From the NCBI GenBank assembly GCA_964604825.1, contig CAZSAL010000022.1, forward strand, positions 1-39,385: 39,385 nt of DNA, given 5' to 3'. This document shows positions 24,001 through 32,259 of the stretch, one piece after another. Numbering within the stretch: the stretch's first letter is position 1; the number at the start of each line of letters is the position of its first letter. The position numbers were made by a program, and so were the translations under genes. Source of the DNA: CAZSAL01 sp964604825 (GTDB taxonomy: Bacteria > Elusimicrobiota > Elusimicrobia > 2-01-FULL-59-12). A model generated the notes under the pieces. The model made no database searches, was not told the DNA's origin, and saw only the letters and a list, made by a program, of their open reading frames with translations.

Positions 24001-24879
24001 TTAGAAATCGAATCCTATTCCGACGCCAAGAAGACTTTCTTTGTCTGTGTAAAACTGCCCAAATGTGGAATGCCCGTCAAAATAGTTCAGAAAGGTACGA
24101 AACCTGCGCGGGGTGCCATTAAAACCCAGGGAAAAGCCAATTTGCGTATCGGAATTCACGTCCCAGTTGACTTCCTGTTTGCATTGCTCATCCTGAGCAA
24201 GGTAAGCGAACATGTTCCATCGGTTCTTATGCCCCCACAAGGGGGAACGGACTTCGAATCCTCCCTGAATGGTTGCTTCACCTACATCCGGCTCAGTGTG
24301 CCACAGCTGGGTTTCACCTACGTATATCCTCAATAGTTCAATGGGTTCTACCGCGAACAGGTTTTGAACACCTTCCCGGCTATACGTGATTCTCTGGCGC
24401 CCGGAAGCAGTCATGTAGTTGTCTCCGAGATGAGAACTCTTATGAAATGGGGAGATTCTTGCCGAAAAAATGCCGTGATGGAATTCCAAAGGAAGCTTTA
24501 CAAGGTAATCGGCATCGTTCAGGGTCGTTGGATTCGAAAGAGTAAACTGGGGGATAATGACTCCGGAAATATCCAGTTGCAGCGGCCAACCACCAGAACC
24601 GACAGGCCATTGAGCAATCCCCCAGTTGTTCCCCACGGAAAAGTCGACCATATCCTGTCCGTTATGCCGGGAATATGTTCCGGCAGTCTGGACTTCTTCC
24701 GGGTCAGCCAAAAGTTTGGGAAACAAGGTGTCGCCAACAGGTAGCCATTCCACATCGGCGTACGCTTTCACGACCATGAAGAAACACACATAGACCATAA
24801 GCGGAACTAAATATTTAATTGACATTACTCTGTGCCGCGAGAATGAAATGCCGGTAAGTGTGCTGGAATATTTTCTCAA
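24001..24879 (-). CDS. DUF1207 outer-membrane protein
   Basis: 292 residues. DUF1207 proteins look like outer-membrane beta-barrels and begin with a motif like FPKLLADPEEVQ, which is here near residue 55. The rest is rich in alternating hydrophobic and aromatic strands and ends in IGFDF, with the terminal Phe that the BAM machinery favours. The start is a TTG at 24879, with a perfect AAGGAGG seven bases upstream; the internal ATG at 24825 has no site. The TTG gives a signal peptide with a long charged n-region before IKYLVPLMVYVCFFM. The operon also encodes a protease of the BepA/LoiP type, which fits outer-membrane quality control. Its own role is unknown. Confidence 0.8.
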   Translation of the reverse strand: MRKYSSTLTGISFSRHRVMSIKYLVPLMVYVCFFMVVKAYADVEWLPVGDTLFPKLLADPEEVQTAGTYSRHNGQDMVDFSVGNNWGIAQWPVGSGGWPLQLDISGVIIPQFTLSNPTTLNDADYLVKLPLEFHHGIFSARISPFHKSSHLGDNYMTASGRQRITYSREGVQNLFAVEPIELLRIYVGETQLWHTEPDVGEATIQGGFEVRSPLWGHKNRWNMFAYLAQDEQCKQEVNWDVNSDTQIGFSLGFNGTPRRFRTFLNYFDGHSTFGQFYTDKESLLGVGIGFDF

Positions 24880-24913
24880 ACGGTTGCCTCCTTGAGATGA
24901 GGCTGGATATCGA

Positions 24914-25555
24914 TTACTGAATAAACTGCCGGTTTCTCAGCCCCGTCAGGTACTGAATAATGGTTCCCACAATGCTTTCCATCAGGGCGCGGCTGGTGTC
25001 GATGCAAAGGTCGTAATGATCCGGCCTGAACCAGTCCGTTCCCATTATTCGAGCCATGAAGGCGGCGCGGCTGCGGTCTGAGGCAGCTATCATTGCGTGG
25101 GCTTCCTGTTTGGTCTTTGCTCCGTAGTACTTCATAATTCTTTGTATACGGAACGCATCAGGTGCGTGAAGAAAAAGATGGTAAGCAGTTTGTTCATCGC
25201 GAAAAACCGCTCTCGCGCCGCGTCCGACAATTACGCAATCTACTTTTCCAGCTGCGGCGTGCATTATGTTGCTTCCCATGGCAAAGATTGCCTCATTGGG
25301 TGGAAGACGATACGGCGGCGCAACATATGTTCCGTCGCAGGCTCCCAATGCAATAATTTGCAGTAACTTTTCCCAGGAGCTGCTGATTTTTTCTTTGCGG
25401 TCTGCCACGACCGTTTCAGCAAGTTTAAGTTCTTTCGCGGCAAGTTCCAGAATCTGACGGTCCATATATTGGAAACCTAACCTGTGAGCGAGTCTAAGCC
25501 CTATATAAGAACCACCGCTTCCCAGTTGACGCGTAATGGTTATGACTGTCTTCAT
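24914..25555 (-). CDS. Cytidylate-kinase-like protein (cytidylate_kin2 family)
   Basis: 213 residues. Starts with VITITRQLGSGGSYIGLRLA, a P-loop of the cytidylate-kinase-like family. The later DCVIVGRGARAVFRDE and HLFLHAPDAFRIQRIMKYYG are typical of this family, whose members are found outside the normal cmk gene. No member of this subgroup has a well-defined substrate that I can state. It is 53 bp after the HPr-like gene. AAAGG lies eight bases before the ATG. It could phosphorylate a small molecule or, speculatively, the HPr-like neighbour. Confidence 0.82.
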   Translation of the reverse strand: MKTVITITRQLGSGGSYIGLRLAHRLGFQYMDRQILELAAKELKLAETVVADRKEKISSSWEKLLQIIALGACDGTYVAPPYRLPPNEAIFAMGSNIMHAAAGKVDCVIVGRGARAVFRDEQTAYHLFLHAPDAFRIQRIMKYYGAKTKQEAHAMIAASDRSRAAFMARIMGTDWFRPDHYDLCIDTSRALMESIVGTIIQYLTGLRNRQFIQ

Positions 25556-25608
25556 TTTTGATGCCTTTCTCGGAAGATCAGTTTGATTTCACACCAAACT
25601 TCCCACCG

Positions 25609-25899
25609 TTAAGAATCAAACATCACGCTCTGCGCGAAAACTTTGGTCATATGCCGGATCACCCGTTCGGCATCAGCTCCCTTGATGACGATTTCAACTT
25701 TCCGCCCTCTGCAGACTTCGAGGAATACAGTTGCCATGACCGTTGATTTAGCATCGATCCGTATTGCGCCGGCACAAAAATCGATGTCACCTTGAAATTG
25801 TTGTGCCGCAGTAACCGCGGCACGTGCCATCTGACGGCTTAGAAGAAGATCTCTGGGAATAAATACAGAAACCCGTGTTTCCTTCGATTCTTCCTGCAT
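25609..25899 (-). CDS. HPr-like protein lacking the phosphorylated histidine
   Basis: 96 residues with the HPr fold pattern: a first strand (VSVFIP), a helix, strands, AIRIDAKSTVMATVFLEV and a final helix. In HPr the motif GLHARPA carries the phosphorylated His15; here the aligned stretch reads LLLSRQMA, with no His, and the only His in the protein is at residue 83. The Ser46 region is retained: AKS aligns with LKS (Ser52 here). This resembles Crh of Bacillus, which lacks His15 but keeps Ser46. The PTS enzymes and HPr kinase are not in the window. The gene sits before the cytidylate-kinase-like gene, 53 bp upstream. AAAGGT lies 14 bases before the ATG, so the ribosome site is weak. Confidence 0.78.
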   Translation of the reverse strand: MQEESKETRVSVFIPRDLLLSRQMARAAVTAAQQFQGDIDFCAGAIRIDAKSTVMATVFLEVCRGRKVEIVIKGADAERVIRHMTKVFAQSVMFDS

Positions 25900-25922
25900 A
25901 ATTACTGTAACGACCTTTCGTT

Positions 25923-26009
25923 TTATCTCCTCGCGATTTCATTCAAATTCCGTCTCCGGTAGTACAAATCAGCTATGTAATACATCACACCCTCCAATCC
26001 CATTCGCAT
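25923..26009 (-). CDS. Small ORF of 28 codons upstream of the HPr-like gene
   Basis: Reads from ATG 26009 with GGGAG six bases before it; ATG 26003 and ATG 25985 are in frame, and the last has GGAGGG five bases upstream. The stop TAA is at 25923. The peptide is rich in Tyr and Arg (MYYIADLYYRRRNLNEIARR from the third start). The presence of two good ribosome sites in one short frame is unusual for random sequence. It could be a small protein or a leader peptide for the HPr-like operon. No homologue is known to me. Confidence 0.4.
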   Translation of the reverse strand: MRMGLEGVMYYIADLYYRRRNLNEIARR

Positions 26010-26048
26010 CGATACTCCCTAGCTATACACCTCCATTCAAATGTTTTC

Positions 26049-26264
26049 CTAGCTGCTTTTTGCTTTTTGGGAAATTGACCTGCGGGACTGGTAATAAGGG
26101 CGCCATCCGATGAAGGCGGTGACCAGAAAATAGAAGCCTATGGCCAGGAACAAGAGACTTTTGAATTGCGAAAAATGCCGCTCATAAAGATAAGAAGTGG
26201 CGAACGGCAACCCGATCAGCAGGCGTACTATGCGTGAGACTTTGTCAAGATTACCCTTTATCAC
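26049..26264 (-). CDS. DUF2892 small membrane protein
   Basis: 71 residues with two predicted membrane segments (IVRLLIGLPFATSYLY and FLAIGFYFLVTAFIGW). The pattern NLDKVSRIVRLLIG and GWRPYYQ matches the DUF2892 family, which is often attached to rhodanese domains. The function is unknown. The start is a GTG at 26264; AAAGGA five bases upstream decides it. It lies 16 bp after the EmrB stop, so it is probably the last gene of the efflux operon. Confidence 0.75.
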   Translation of the reverse strand: MIKGNLDKVSRIVRLLIGLPFATSYLYERHFSQFKSLLFLAIGFYFLVTAFIGWRPYYQSRRSISQKAKSS

Positions 26265-26280
26265 ATCGATCCTTTCCAGT

Positions 26281-27861
26281 CTAATGGATCCCGACTGATG
26301 CTTCCTCGCCCGGTTTATTTTTCTTCAGAAGAACCGCTGATATAACCATCGCAATCGCCAGCGCTCCCAAGATCCGATATAGATCCACATAGGCCAGCAC
26401 CGCAGCCTGCGCCTGCAGGATGCGATACAACGCGGTCAGCGCCTGTTTTTCGCCGCCCAGGCGTTCCGAAAATCCCTGCAGTAATGCCTGTACCCTGGGG
26501 TCAAATATCGTCGTGTGGGCCGTCAACTGCACCTGGTAAGTCTGAGCTCTGCGCGCCAGGAGCGTAGCGACCATGGAAGTTCCCACGCTGCTTCCGATGT
26601 TGCGCATGAAGTTCAAAAGAGAAGAGACTGCGTTGTTTTTCTCCGGAGGGATGCCGATGAACGCCAGGACCATGACCGGGATCAAAACTAAGGCGATTCC
26701 CGCCTGCTGAAACATCAACAGCCACGTGGCCCTGCTGAAACTCAATTGAAGATTCATCTGCATAGTGGAAACTATCATGGAAGCCGCCATGGCGATCCAA
26801 CCCGCCGCAACGATGATCCTCCCCTGGACCTTGCCGTTAAGCCACGCCGTGAAAGGCATCAGGATAAAGAATTGACAGGCGGCGCCGGATAATACGAGCC
26901 CAGCAGTAGTCGCGTCGTAGCCCATCAGCGTCTGCAGGAACATCGGCATCAAGACGATACAGGAAAACATGATGATGCCTGCGGCGAACATCATCAGGTT
27001 TGCGGTCAGGACATTCGGATTTCTCAGCAGGCGGACCTCCACTACCGGATCCTTTTGAAACCATTCCCATACCGCCAGAGCCGTGAGGCACACCACAGAA
27101 ATCGCCATCAGCGTCACGATGAAAGGTGACGCCAGCCAGTCGTTCTGCTGCCCTTTGTCTAGAAACACCTGGAGAGCGCCGACGCCAAGAGTCAGGAAAG
27201 CGATCCCCAAATAATCCACCTTGACCCCCGCAGTCTGCTGCCGGCGAAGGAAAGGAGGATCCTCCAGCACCCGCGCGAGAAGCACCAGCGTGAGCAGGCC
27301 TACCGGCAGGTTGATGAAGAAAATCCAGGGCCAGGAAAAGTTATCCGTAATCCACCCTCCAAGGGTGGGTCCAAGGGCGGGAGCGACGACCGCCGTGATG
27401 CCGAATACCGCAAAAGCCATTGCCCTCATACGGTGCGGGAAGGTGTCCGCTAAAATGGCCTGCGACAAAGGCTGCAGAGCGCCGCCGCCGATTCCCTGCA
27501 GGATGCGGAAGAAGATCAGCATGCCAAGGCTGGTCGATAAGCCGCAGAGCACGGAGCTGGCGGTGAAAAGCGCCAGGCAGAGCATGAAGAAGCGCTTGCG
27601 CCCGAACATATTTGCCAGCCAGCCGCTCATGGGGAGCACGATGGCGTTGGAAGTCAGATAGGATGTCAGTACCCAGGTGCTTTCATCGTTGGTGGCGCCG
27701 AGGCTGCCGGCGATATGCGGGAGCGCCACGTTGGCGATACTTGTGTCCAGGATTTCCATGAACGCGGCCAGCGCCACTACCACCGTAATAAACCAGGGGT
27801 TAAACGCCGGCCTCCAGTCGGAGTCGGTCTCCTCTGCCGGGTCAATTGGTTGAGTGCTCAT
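26281..27861 (-). CDS. emrB: EmrB-type MFS exporter of a tripartite efflux pump
   Basis: 526 residues, about 14 membrane segments, DHA2 family. It starts with DTSIANVALPHIAGSLGA and carries the MFGRKRFFM loop and GITAVVAPALGPTLGGWITD antiporter motif. It pumps hydrophobic toxic compounds out with proton influx, through the EmrA adaptor and the TolC channel encoded just upstream. Spacing to EmrA is 18 bp. It is a close paralogue of the transporter at 20480. Regulation should come from the TetR gene at the head of the operon. Confidence 0.93.
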   Translation of the reverse strand: MSTQPIDPAEETDSDWRPAFNPWFITVVVALAAFMEILDTSIANVALPHIAGSLGATNDESTWVLTSYLTSNAIVLPMSGWLANMFGRKRFFMLCLALFTASSVLCGLSTSLGMLIFFRILQGIGGGALQPLSQAILADTFPHRMRAMAFAVFGITAVVAPALGPTLGGWITDNFSWPWIFFINLPVGLLTLVLLARVLEDPPFLRRQQTAGVKVDYLGIAFLTLGVGALQVFLDKGQQNDWLASPFIVTLMAISVVCLTALAVWEWFQKDPVVEVRLLRNPNVLTANLMMFAAGIIMFSCIVLMPMFLQTLMGYDATTAGLVLSGAACQFFILMPFTAWLNGKVQGRIIVAAGWIAMAASMIVSTMQMNLQLSFSRATWLLMFQQAGIALVLIPVMVLAFIGIPPEKNNAVSSLLNFMRNIGSSVGTSMVATLLARRAQTYQVQLTAHTTIFDPRVQALLQGFSERLGGEKQALTALYRILQAQAAVLAYVDLYRILGALAIAMVISAVLLKKNKPGEEASVGIH

Positions 27862-27879
27862 GGAAATTCTATGGCTTTC

Positions 27880-28818
27880 TTACCGGATCTTGACCGAGGG
27901 GACGACCGACATGCCTGGCACCAGGCGATGGTCGTCGTCGCCGCGGTCGATCACGATTTTGACCGGAACCCGCTGCACAACTTTCACGTAGTTACCCGTT
28001 GCGTTTTCAGGAGGCAAGATGCTGAACGCCGCTCCCGTGCCCGATTGAAGGCTGTCCACATGCCCTTCAAACCTGCGGCCTGGGAAGGCATCAACTTTGA
28101 GGGTCACGGGTTGTCCAGGCGCCATCCGATCCAACTGGGTTTCCTTGAAGTTCGCGGTGACCCAGACCCGGACAGGTACTATCGCCAGGAGCGGCTGGCC
28201 CACTCTCACGAAAGCTCCGGCTTCGACGCTTTTCTTCGTGACGCGGCCTTCCTCCGTAGCCGTCAGTCTTGTGCGGGACAAGTCCAGCTCCGCCTTTTGC
28301 AGAGCGGCCTGCTGCCTGAGCGCCAGCGCCCGGGCCGATTCAGCGTCGGCTCTGGCGCTGTCCAGCTGCTGCTGGCTGATCTCGTTGACTTGGGCAAGTT
28401 TTTCATACCGCGCAAGGTCCGCGCTCGTGCGGCGCGCCAGTATCCCCGCAGAAAGAAGGTCGGCCCGCGCCTGGTCCCGTTTGATCTGATAATCCGCCGG
28501 ATCGATCTCAAGGAGAAGCTCCCCCTTCTTCACCACCTGATTGTCTTCCACAAGCACGCGCGTGACTTTTCCTTCAACCTGCGCGCTGACCGGAACGATG
28601 TGACCGTCGATAAAGGCATTGTCAGTGCTTTCATAGGTGAATGCGGAGTGAATGAAGAAGGCGAGTCCCGCCAGCAGGCCGGCCCCGATTACCGTTCCGC
28701 CTGTAATCAACCAGGGGCGCGCCCGGCGCGACTGCGCTTTTCCGGATGGCGCCGGCGGCTTCTCATTGCCGTCTTTTCGTATTACTTCTTCCAATAGTTC
28801 TTCTGTTGACTCATTCAT
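27880..28818 (-). CDS. emrA: EmrA-type periplasmic adaptor (HlyD family)
   Basis: 312 residues. One N-terminal membrane helix (VIGAGLLAGLAFFIHSAFT), then the adaptor pattern: a biotinyl-lipoyl half-motif VSAQVEGKVTRVLVEDNQVVKKGELLLEIDP, a coiled coil (about 110-180), the second lipoyl half ending in VEAGAFVRVGQPLLAIV, and a beta-barrel. It links EmrB to TolC. The ATG overlaps the TolC stop by four bases (28815-28818), and GGAGAGAGG lies upstream. Full length for the family. Confidence 0.93.
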   Translation of the reverse strand: MNESTEELLEEVIRKDGNEKPPAPSGKAQSRRARPWLITGGTVIGAGLLAGLAFFIHSAFTYESTDNAFIDGHIVPVSAQVEGKVTRVLVEDNQVVKKGELLLEIDPADYQIKRDQARADLLSAGILARRTSADLARYEKLAQVNEISQQQLDSARADAESARALALRQQAALQKAELDLSRTRLTATEEGRVTKKSVEAGAFVRVGQPLLAIVPVRVWVTANFKETQLDRMAPGQPVTLKVDAFPGRRFEGHVDSLQSGTGAAFSILPPENATGNYVKVVQRVPVKIVIDRGDDDHRLVPGMSVVPSVKIR

Positions 28819-30167
28819 AGGTTGCCTCTCTCCTGGAGATGGAATGTCCTTATATGACCAATCGCCATGGCTAAATTCGCCTGCGCATCGGCCAGCCGAG
28901 CCCAGGCGTCCGTATGGGACCGGCGCGCTTCAGCCAGGGTCGTCTGCGCGGTTATCACTTGGATGTTGTCGCCTACGCCTGCGGCAAAGCGATCAGCGGC
29001 GAGGCGCAGTTCGCGCTCGGCCAGATTCACTTTTGTTTCCGCGGCGTTGACCTCGTCCTGCTCGGCGGAAAGCGTCTGAAGCGCCAGACGAACTTCTTCT
29101 TCCACCTGGATCCGCGTGTCTGCGTATTGACTTTCCGCGGCGCTGCGGCGGCCCCTGGCCTCTTCGATTTGCCCCAGCGTCCGTCCCCCTTCAAAGAAGG
29201 GGAGGTCGAGCCGTCCGCCGATCTGGCCTGTGCGCGCCGTACTATCCGGCGTATTACCGCTGAAACCGTAATCAGCCTCCGCCGCGAAAGTCGGAAGGAA
29301 TCCCGCTTTTGCGGCGCTAAGACCAAACGCTTCCGCCTTAACCTGTTCACGAGTCAATTGGATTTCGATCCGGTCTCTCAGCGCTTGAGAAATAAGGGCT
29401 GGTTCCGGCAGGGGCTGAGGCTGTGATCGGTCCCCCGACTCCTCCAGCGTCACGGAGTCGGACAGCGGAATACCGACAACACGTTTCAGCCGGAGGTCCG
29501 CCTGCACTGCGGCAAGGCGCGCCTGGATAAGCGACTGTCGCGCCTGCACATCCGATGTTTCAGCCCGGACCACGTCTACGTCGGTGGCGAGTCCCGCTTC
29601 TTTCCGATGTCTGGCCTCGGCTGCGAGCCTTTGCGCCAGTTCCAGGTCGGACTGCGCCGCCTGTATGCCTTTTAACGCGCGCAGGCTTTCAATGTAGGAC
29701 AGCGCGGCGGCGGAAGCTACCTGGTCGGCTGCCAGATCAACTCCGAGACGGGCGGCTTCCTGCGAAGCGAAGGCCGCTTTTGTCGCCCAGATAGAATTAA
29801 AATCGAGCAGCTTCTGGACAAGCTGGATTCTCACGTCAAAAACGTTATAGGGACCTATGACCGGGTTGGGAATGAGCGGGCTGCTGCCGAAACCGTCAAC
29901 GGCCAGGTTGGTCTTGAAAATTCTCGACTGCCCGACCGATCCCGTGACCTGCGGCAGGAGCGAGGCTGCGGCTTGAACCGCATAACCGCGCGCTTCCTGA
30001 CTTCTCGCCTGAGTCAGCCGGGTTGCGAGATTCGTTTGAATCGATCGGGCGACAGCTTCTTCCATAGTCAGCACAGGGGTTGAGACGCTGACCTCCGCTC
30101 TGGCAGGAGCGATAGCGCTTCCGCATAAAATCGCGAGCGCAATCCAGCGAACGGTTGTTGTCTTCAT
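28815..30167 (-). CDS. tolC: TolC-family outer-membrane efflux channel
   Basis: 450 residues. A signal peptide (MKTTTVRWIALAILCGS to ARA) is followed by two structurally similar halves of outer-membrane efflux protein type, both with long coiled-coil helices (EAVARSIQTNLATRL; later LREIEEARGRRSAAE-like segments). It forms the exit duct for EmrAB. ATG 30167 was preferred over GTG 30188 because GGAAAG lies just upstream and the signal peptide starts there. The four-base overlap with emrA shows one operon. Confidence 0.9.
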   Translation of the reverse strand: MKTTTVRWIALAILCGSAIAPARAEVSVSTPVLTMEEAVARSIQTNLATRLTQARSQEARGYAVQAAASLLPQVTGSVGQSRIFKTNLAVDGFGSSPLIPNPVIGPYNVFDVRIQLVQKLLDFNSIWATKAAFASQEAARLGVDLAADQVASAAALSYIESLRALKGIQAAQSDLELAQRLAAEARHRKEAGLATDVDVVRAETSDVQARQSLIQARLAAVQADLRLKRVVGIPLSDSVTLEESGDRSQPQPLPEPALISQALRDRIEIQLTREQVKAEAFGLSAAKAGFLPTFAAEADYGFSGNTPDSTARTGQIGGRLDLPFFEGGRTLGQIEEARGRRSAAESQYADTRIQVEEEVRLALQTLSAEQDEVNAAETKVNLAERELRLAADRFAAGVGDNIQVITAQTTLAEARRSHTDAWARLADAQANLAMAIGHIRTFHLQERGNL

Positions 30168-30223
30168 GAACTTTCCGTTTCCTTTCACATGTCCATATTT
30201 ACTGACTTAAAAATGAAAAAAAA

Positions 30224-30904
30224 TCAGCCGGCCAGCAAAGCGATGGCCTTAGCGTTGTAATGACGGCGTATGACATCGTCCCGAAGCCCCATCCCCCGCA
30301 GCGCGAACCAGACGACCTGTTCGATAATCTTCTCTCCGGGCACCCCATAGTCGACAGTGGCCGGCGTCGGCAAGAGGCCGAACGCAACGCCGGTGGCGAG
30401 AGCTTCCAGAAACAAGGTGCTGGTTTTGGGCGCCGGGATTCCCTTGGCGATGTCGCCTGATACGATGGCCTTTTCCAGGCACTTCTGCAATTTGGCTTCA
30501 ATAACCACCATCTGCTTACGTCCGAATCGCGCGAATTCCCCATCTCCCGCCATGCTTCTCACGGCCAGCCGCATGAACGCATCGCGCTCGGGAGAATGCG
30601 ACAAGAGCTGCGAAACCAGAAAGTGGGTTAAGAGAACCAGCGTCGATGTGGAGGATTCCAGCGCGATCACCTGGCGCGCTTCCGCGATGATTTCGTCCGT
30701 AAGGGACGTAAGCGCCGCCTTGTGAAGCGCTTCCTTGCTCGGGAAGTGCTTATAAAGGAGGCGTTCCGAAACGCCTGCGGCGCGGGCCAGTTCCGCGGTG
30801 CGCGCTCCCTCAAGGCCCGTTCGAGCGAAAAGCTCGCGCGCCGCCTTGAGAATCACCTGCCGCCTGTCTTCGTTCGACATTCTTGTGTGTTTGGCCATTT
30901 CCAT
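30224..30904 (-). CDS. TetR-family repressor of the efflux operon
   Basis: 226 residues. The N-terminal helix-turn-helix reads GARTAELARAAGVSERLLYKHFPSKEAL, standard for TetR. The C-terminal ligand domain has no recognisable subfamily signature. Expected to repress this operon until a drug binds. It is the first gene, with TolC, EmrA and EmrB downstream. The promoter has its -10 only five bases before the ATG at 30904, so the message would start at or within a base of the start codon. The next in-frame ATG is at 30898. Confidence 0.9.
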   Translation of the reverse strand: MEMAKHTRMSNEDRRQVILKAARELFARTGLEGARTAELARAAGVSERLLYKHFPSKEALHKAALTSLTDEIIAEARQVIALESSTSTLVLLTHFLVSQLLSHSPERDAFMRLAVRSMAGDGEFARFGRKQMVVIEAKLQKCLEKAIVSGDIAKGIPAPKTSTLFLEALATGVAFGLLPTPATVDYGVPGEKIIEQVVWFALRGMGLRDDVIRRHYNAKAIALLAG

Positions 30905-30906
30905 AA

Positions 30907-30938
30907 GTCAGTATACGCTTACTAACTCCTTTTGTCAA
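30907..30938 (-). promoter_or_regulatory. Efflux-operon promoter with overlapping TetR operator
   Basis: On the minus strand TTGACA (30933-30938), a 17-bp spacer and TATACT (30910-30915). An imperfect 20-bp palindrome (30907-30926), arms GTTAGTAAGC and GTATACTGAC matching at seven of ten pairs, covers the -10 and most of the spacer. This fits autorepression by the TetR encoded directly downstream. Confidence 0.75.
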
Positions 30939-31023
30939 GGCCTCGTTCCGTTTCCGTTTGACAGCAAGAATGGACTACGCCGTCCCCTGTATCCGCCGCC
31001 GACGGTCAGGGGTCCTATGATTT

Positions 31024-32193
31024 GTGGATTTCTCTCTTGTTGATGGCGGGCCTTTTGACGCTCTGCTGCGGCGCGCGGGCCTTGGCCCTGCCGCCTCTCA
31101 CTGCTTTGCCCGCCGGATCATCTGTGCTGTTGGAATCTCCTGGGTCCCCCTGCTGATCCTGAGCCTGGCCCAGAATATTTTTCTGCCAGGCAGGCTGCGG
31201 ATGTCCTTCCTGCACGATTTCGAAACGCATGTCCGGTTTTTGATCATTGTCCCGCTGCTGATAGCTGCGGAGCGGCCTGTTCAAGCGAATCTAAGCAGGC
31301 TTGTCCGCCAGTTCCTTGATCAGGATCTTATCCCTCCATCCAGTGAATCCCACATGAAGCATCTGCTCGCGAGCGCCCGCAGCCTGCTCGATTCATCGCT
31401 GGCTGAATTAATGATTCTTTTTGCGGTAATTTTCCTGATCAGCGCGGAAGTGCATGCGGAACTGCTCAGCCCGATGGAAATGTGGAGGTGCCGGGGCGTT
31501 TCGACGCTGGCCGATATCACCTGGGCAGGGTGGTGGTTTTATCTGATAAGCCGACCGATTTTTTCGTTTCTTGTTTTCCGCTGGCTATGGCGGCTCATTG
31601 TCTGGGCGCTGTTTCTTGGACGTGTTTCACGGATTCCGCTGCGGCTGGTCCCGACACATCCGGATGGCGCCGGAGGCATAGGTTTTCTTGGCCCGGGCCA
31701 GACCGCGGCATTCCGGACTCTGATCTTTACGCTTTCCGCGGTCGGATCCATAAAACTGATCAAAAAAATGTTCTTTGAGGGGGCGACTCTGGTTTCCCTG
31801 CGGAGCGAGATTATTGCCCTGGTCGCGTGCCTTGTCGCTGTTTTTCTGGGACCGCTTTTTTTCTTTGGCCGCCTGCTTTTCCTGGCGCGGCTGAAAGGTC
31901 TGCTGGACTACGGGATTCTTGCCTCACGCTACACTCAGTCATTCGACCGGAAATGGAACCGTGAAATACTGCCGTCTGAAGAAAAGCTCCTGGGCACTTC
32001 GGATATTCAGGCCCTTGCCGACCTGCAGAGCGCCTATGGCCGCGTGAAGGAGATGCGGTTTGTGCCTATACAGTTCATGGAAGCGCTTATGCTGGCTGCT
32101 TATGCGGCGCTTCCCATGGTTCCTTTGTTATTTCTTGCATTCCCCGTAGAACAAATTCTGAAGCACGCGATTAAACTTTTGTTTATCAGATAA
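31024..32193 (+). CDS. Multi-pass membrane protein of unknown function
   Basis: 389 residues with about six predicted membrane segments, for example IICAVGISWVPLLILSLAQ, ELMILFAVIFLISAEV and LVACLVAVFLGPLFFFGRLL. A conserved-looking central stretch RIPLRLVPTHPDGAGGIGFLG is polar and may be a loop or active region. The family is widespread as a hypothetical membrane protein, but I cannot name its role. The start is a GTG at 31024 with AGGGG eleven bases upstream. It is divergent from the TetR gene; about 120 bp separate them, with the operon promoter in between. Confidence 0.7.
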   Translation: MDFSLVDGGPFDALLRRAGLGPAASHCFARRIICAVGISWVPLLILSLAQNIFLPGRLRMSFLHDFETHVRFLIIVPLLIAAERPVQANLSRLVRQFLDQDLIPPSSESHMKHLLASARSLLDSSLAELMILFAVIFLISAEVHAELLSPMEMWRCRGVSTLADITWAGWWFYLISRPIFSFLVFRWLWRLIVWALFLGRVSRIPLRLVPTHPDGAGGIGFLGPGQTAAFRTLIFTLSAVGSIKLIKKMFFEGATLVSLRSEIIALVACLVAVFLGPLFFFGRLLFLARLKGLLDYGILASRYTQSFDRKWNREILPSEEKLLGTSDIQALADLQSAYGRVKEMRFVPIQFMEALMLAAYAALPMVPLLFLAFPVEQILKHAIKLLFIR

Positions 32194-32259
32194 AACTTCC
32201 TCGCTGCATCCCTTGCGCGGGCCAAACCGTCAAACTATCAGAAAGAAGGGGCGCATATC

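Noticed and set aside
27715..28797. 360-codon frame opposite emrB and emrA
   Set aside because: Crosses two real genes on the other strand and is Arg/His-rich; no ribosome site.
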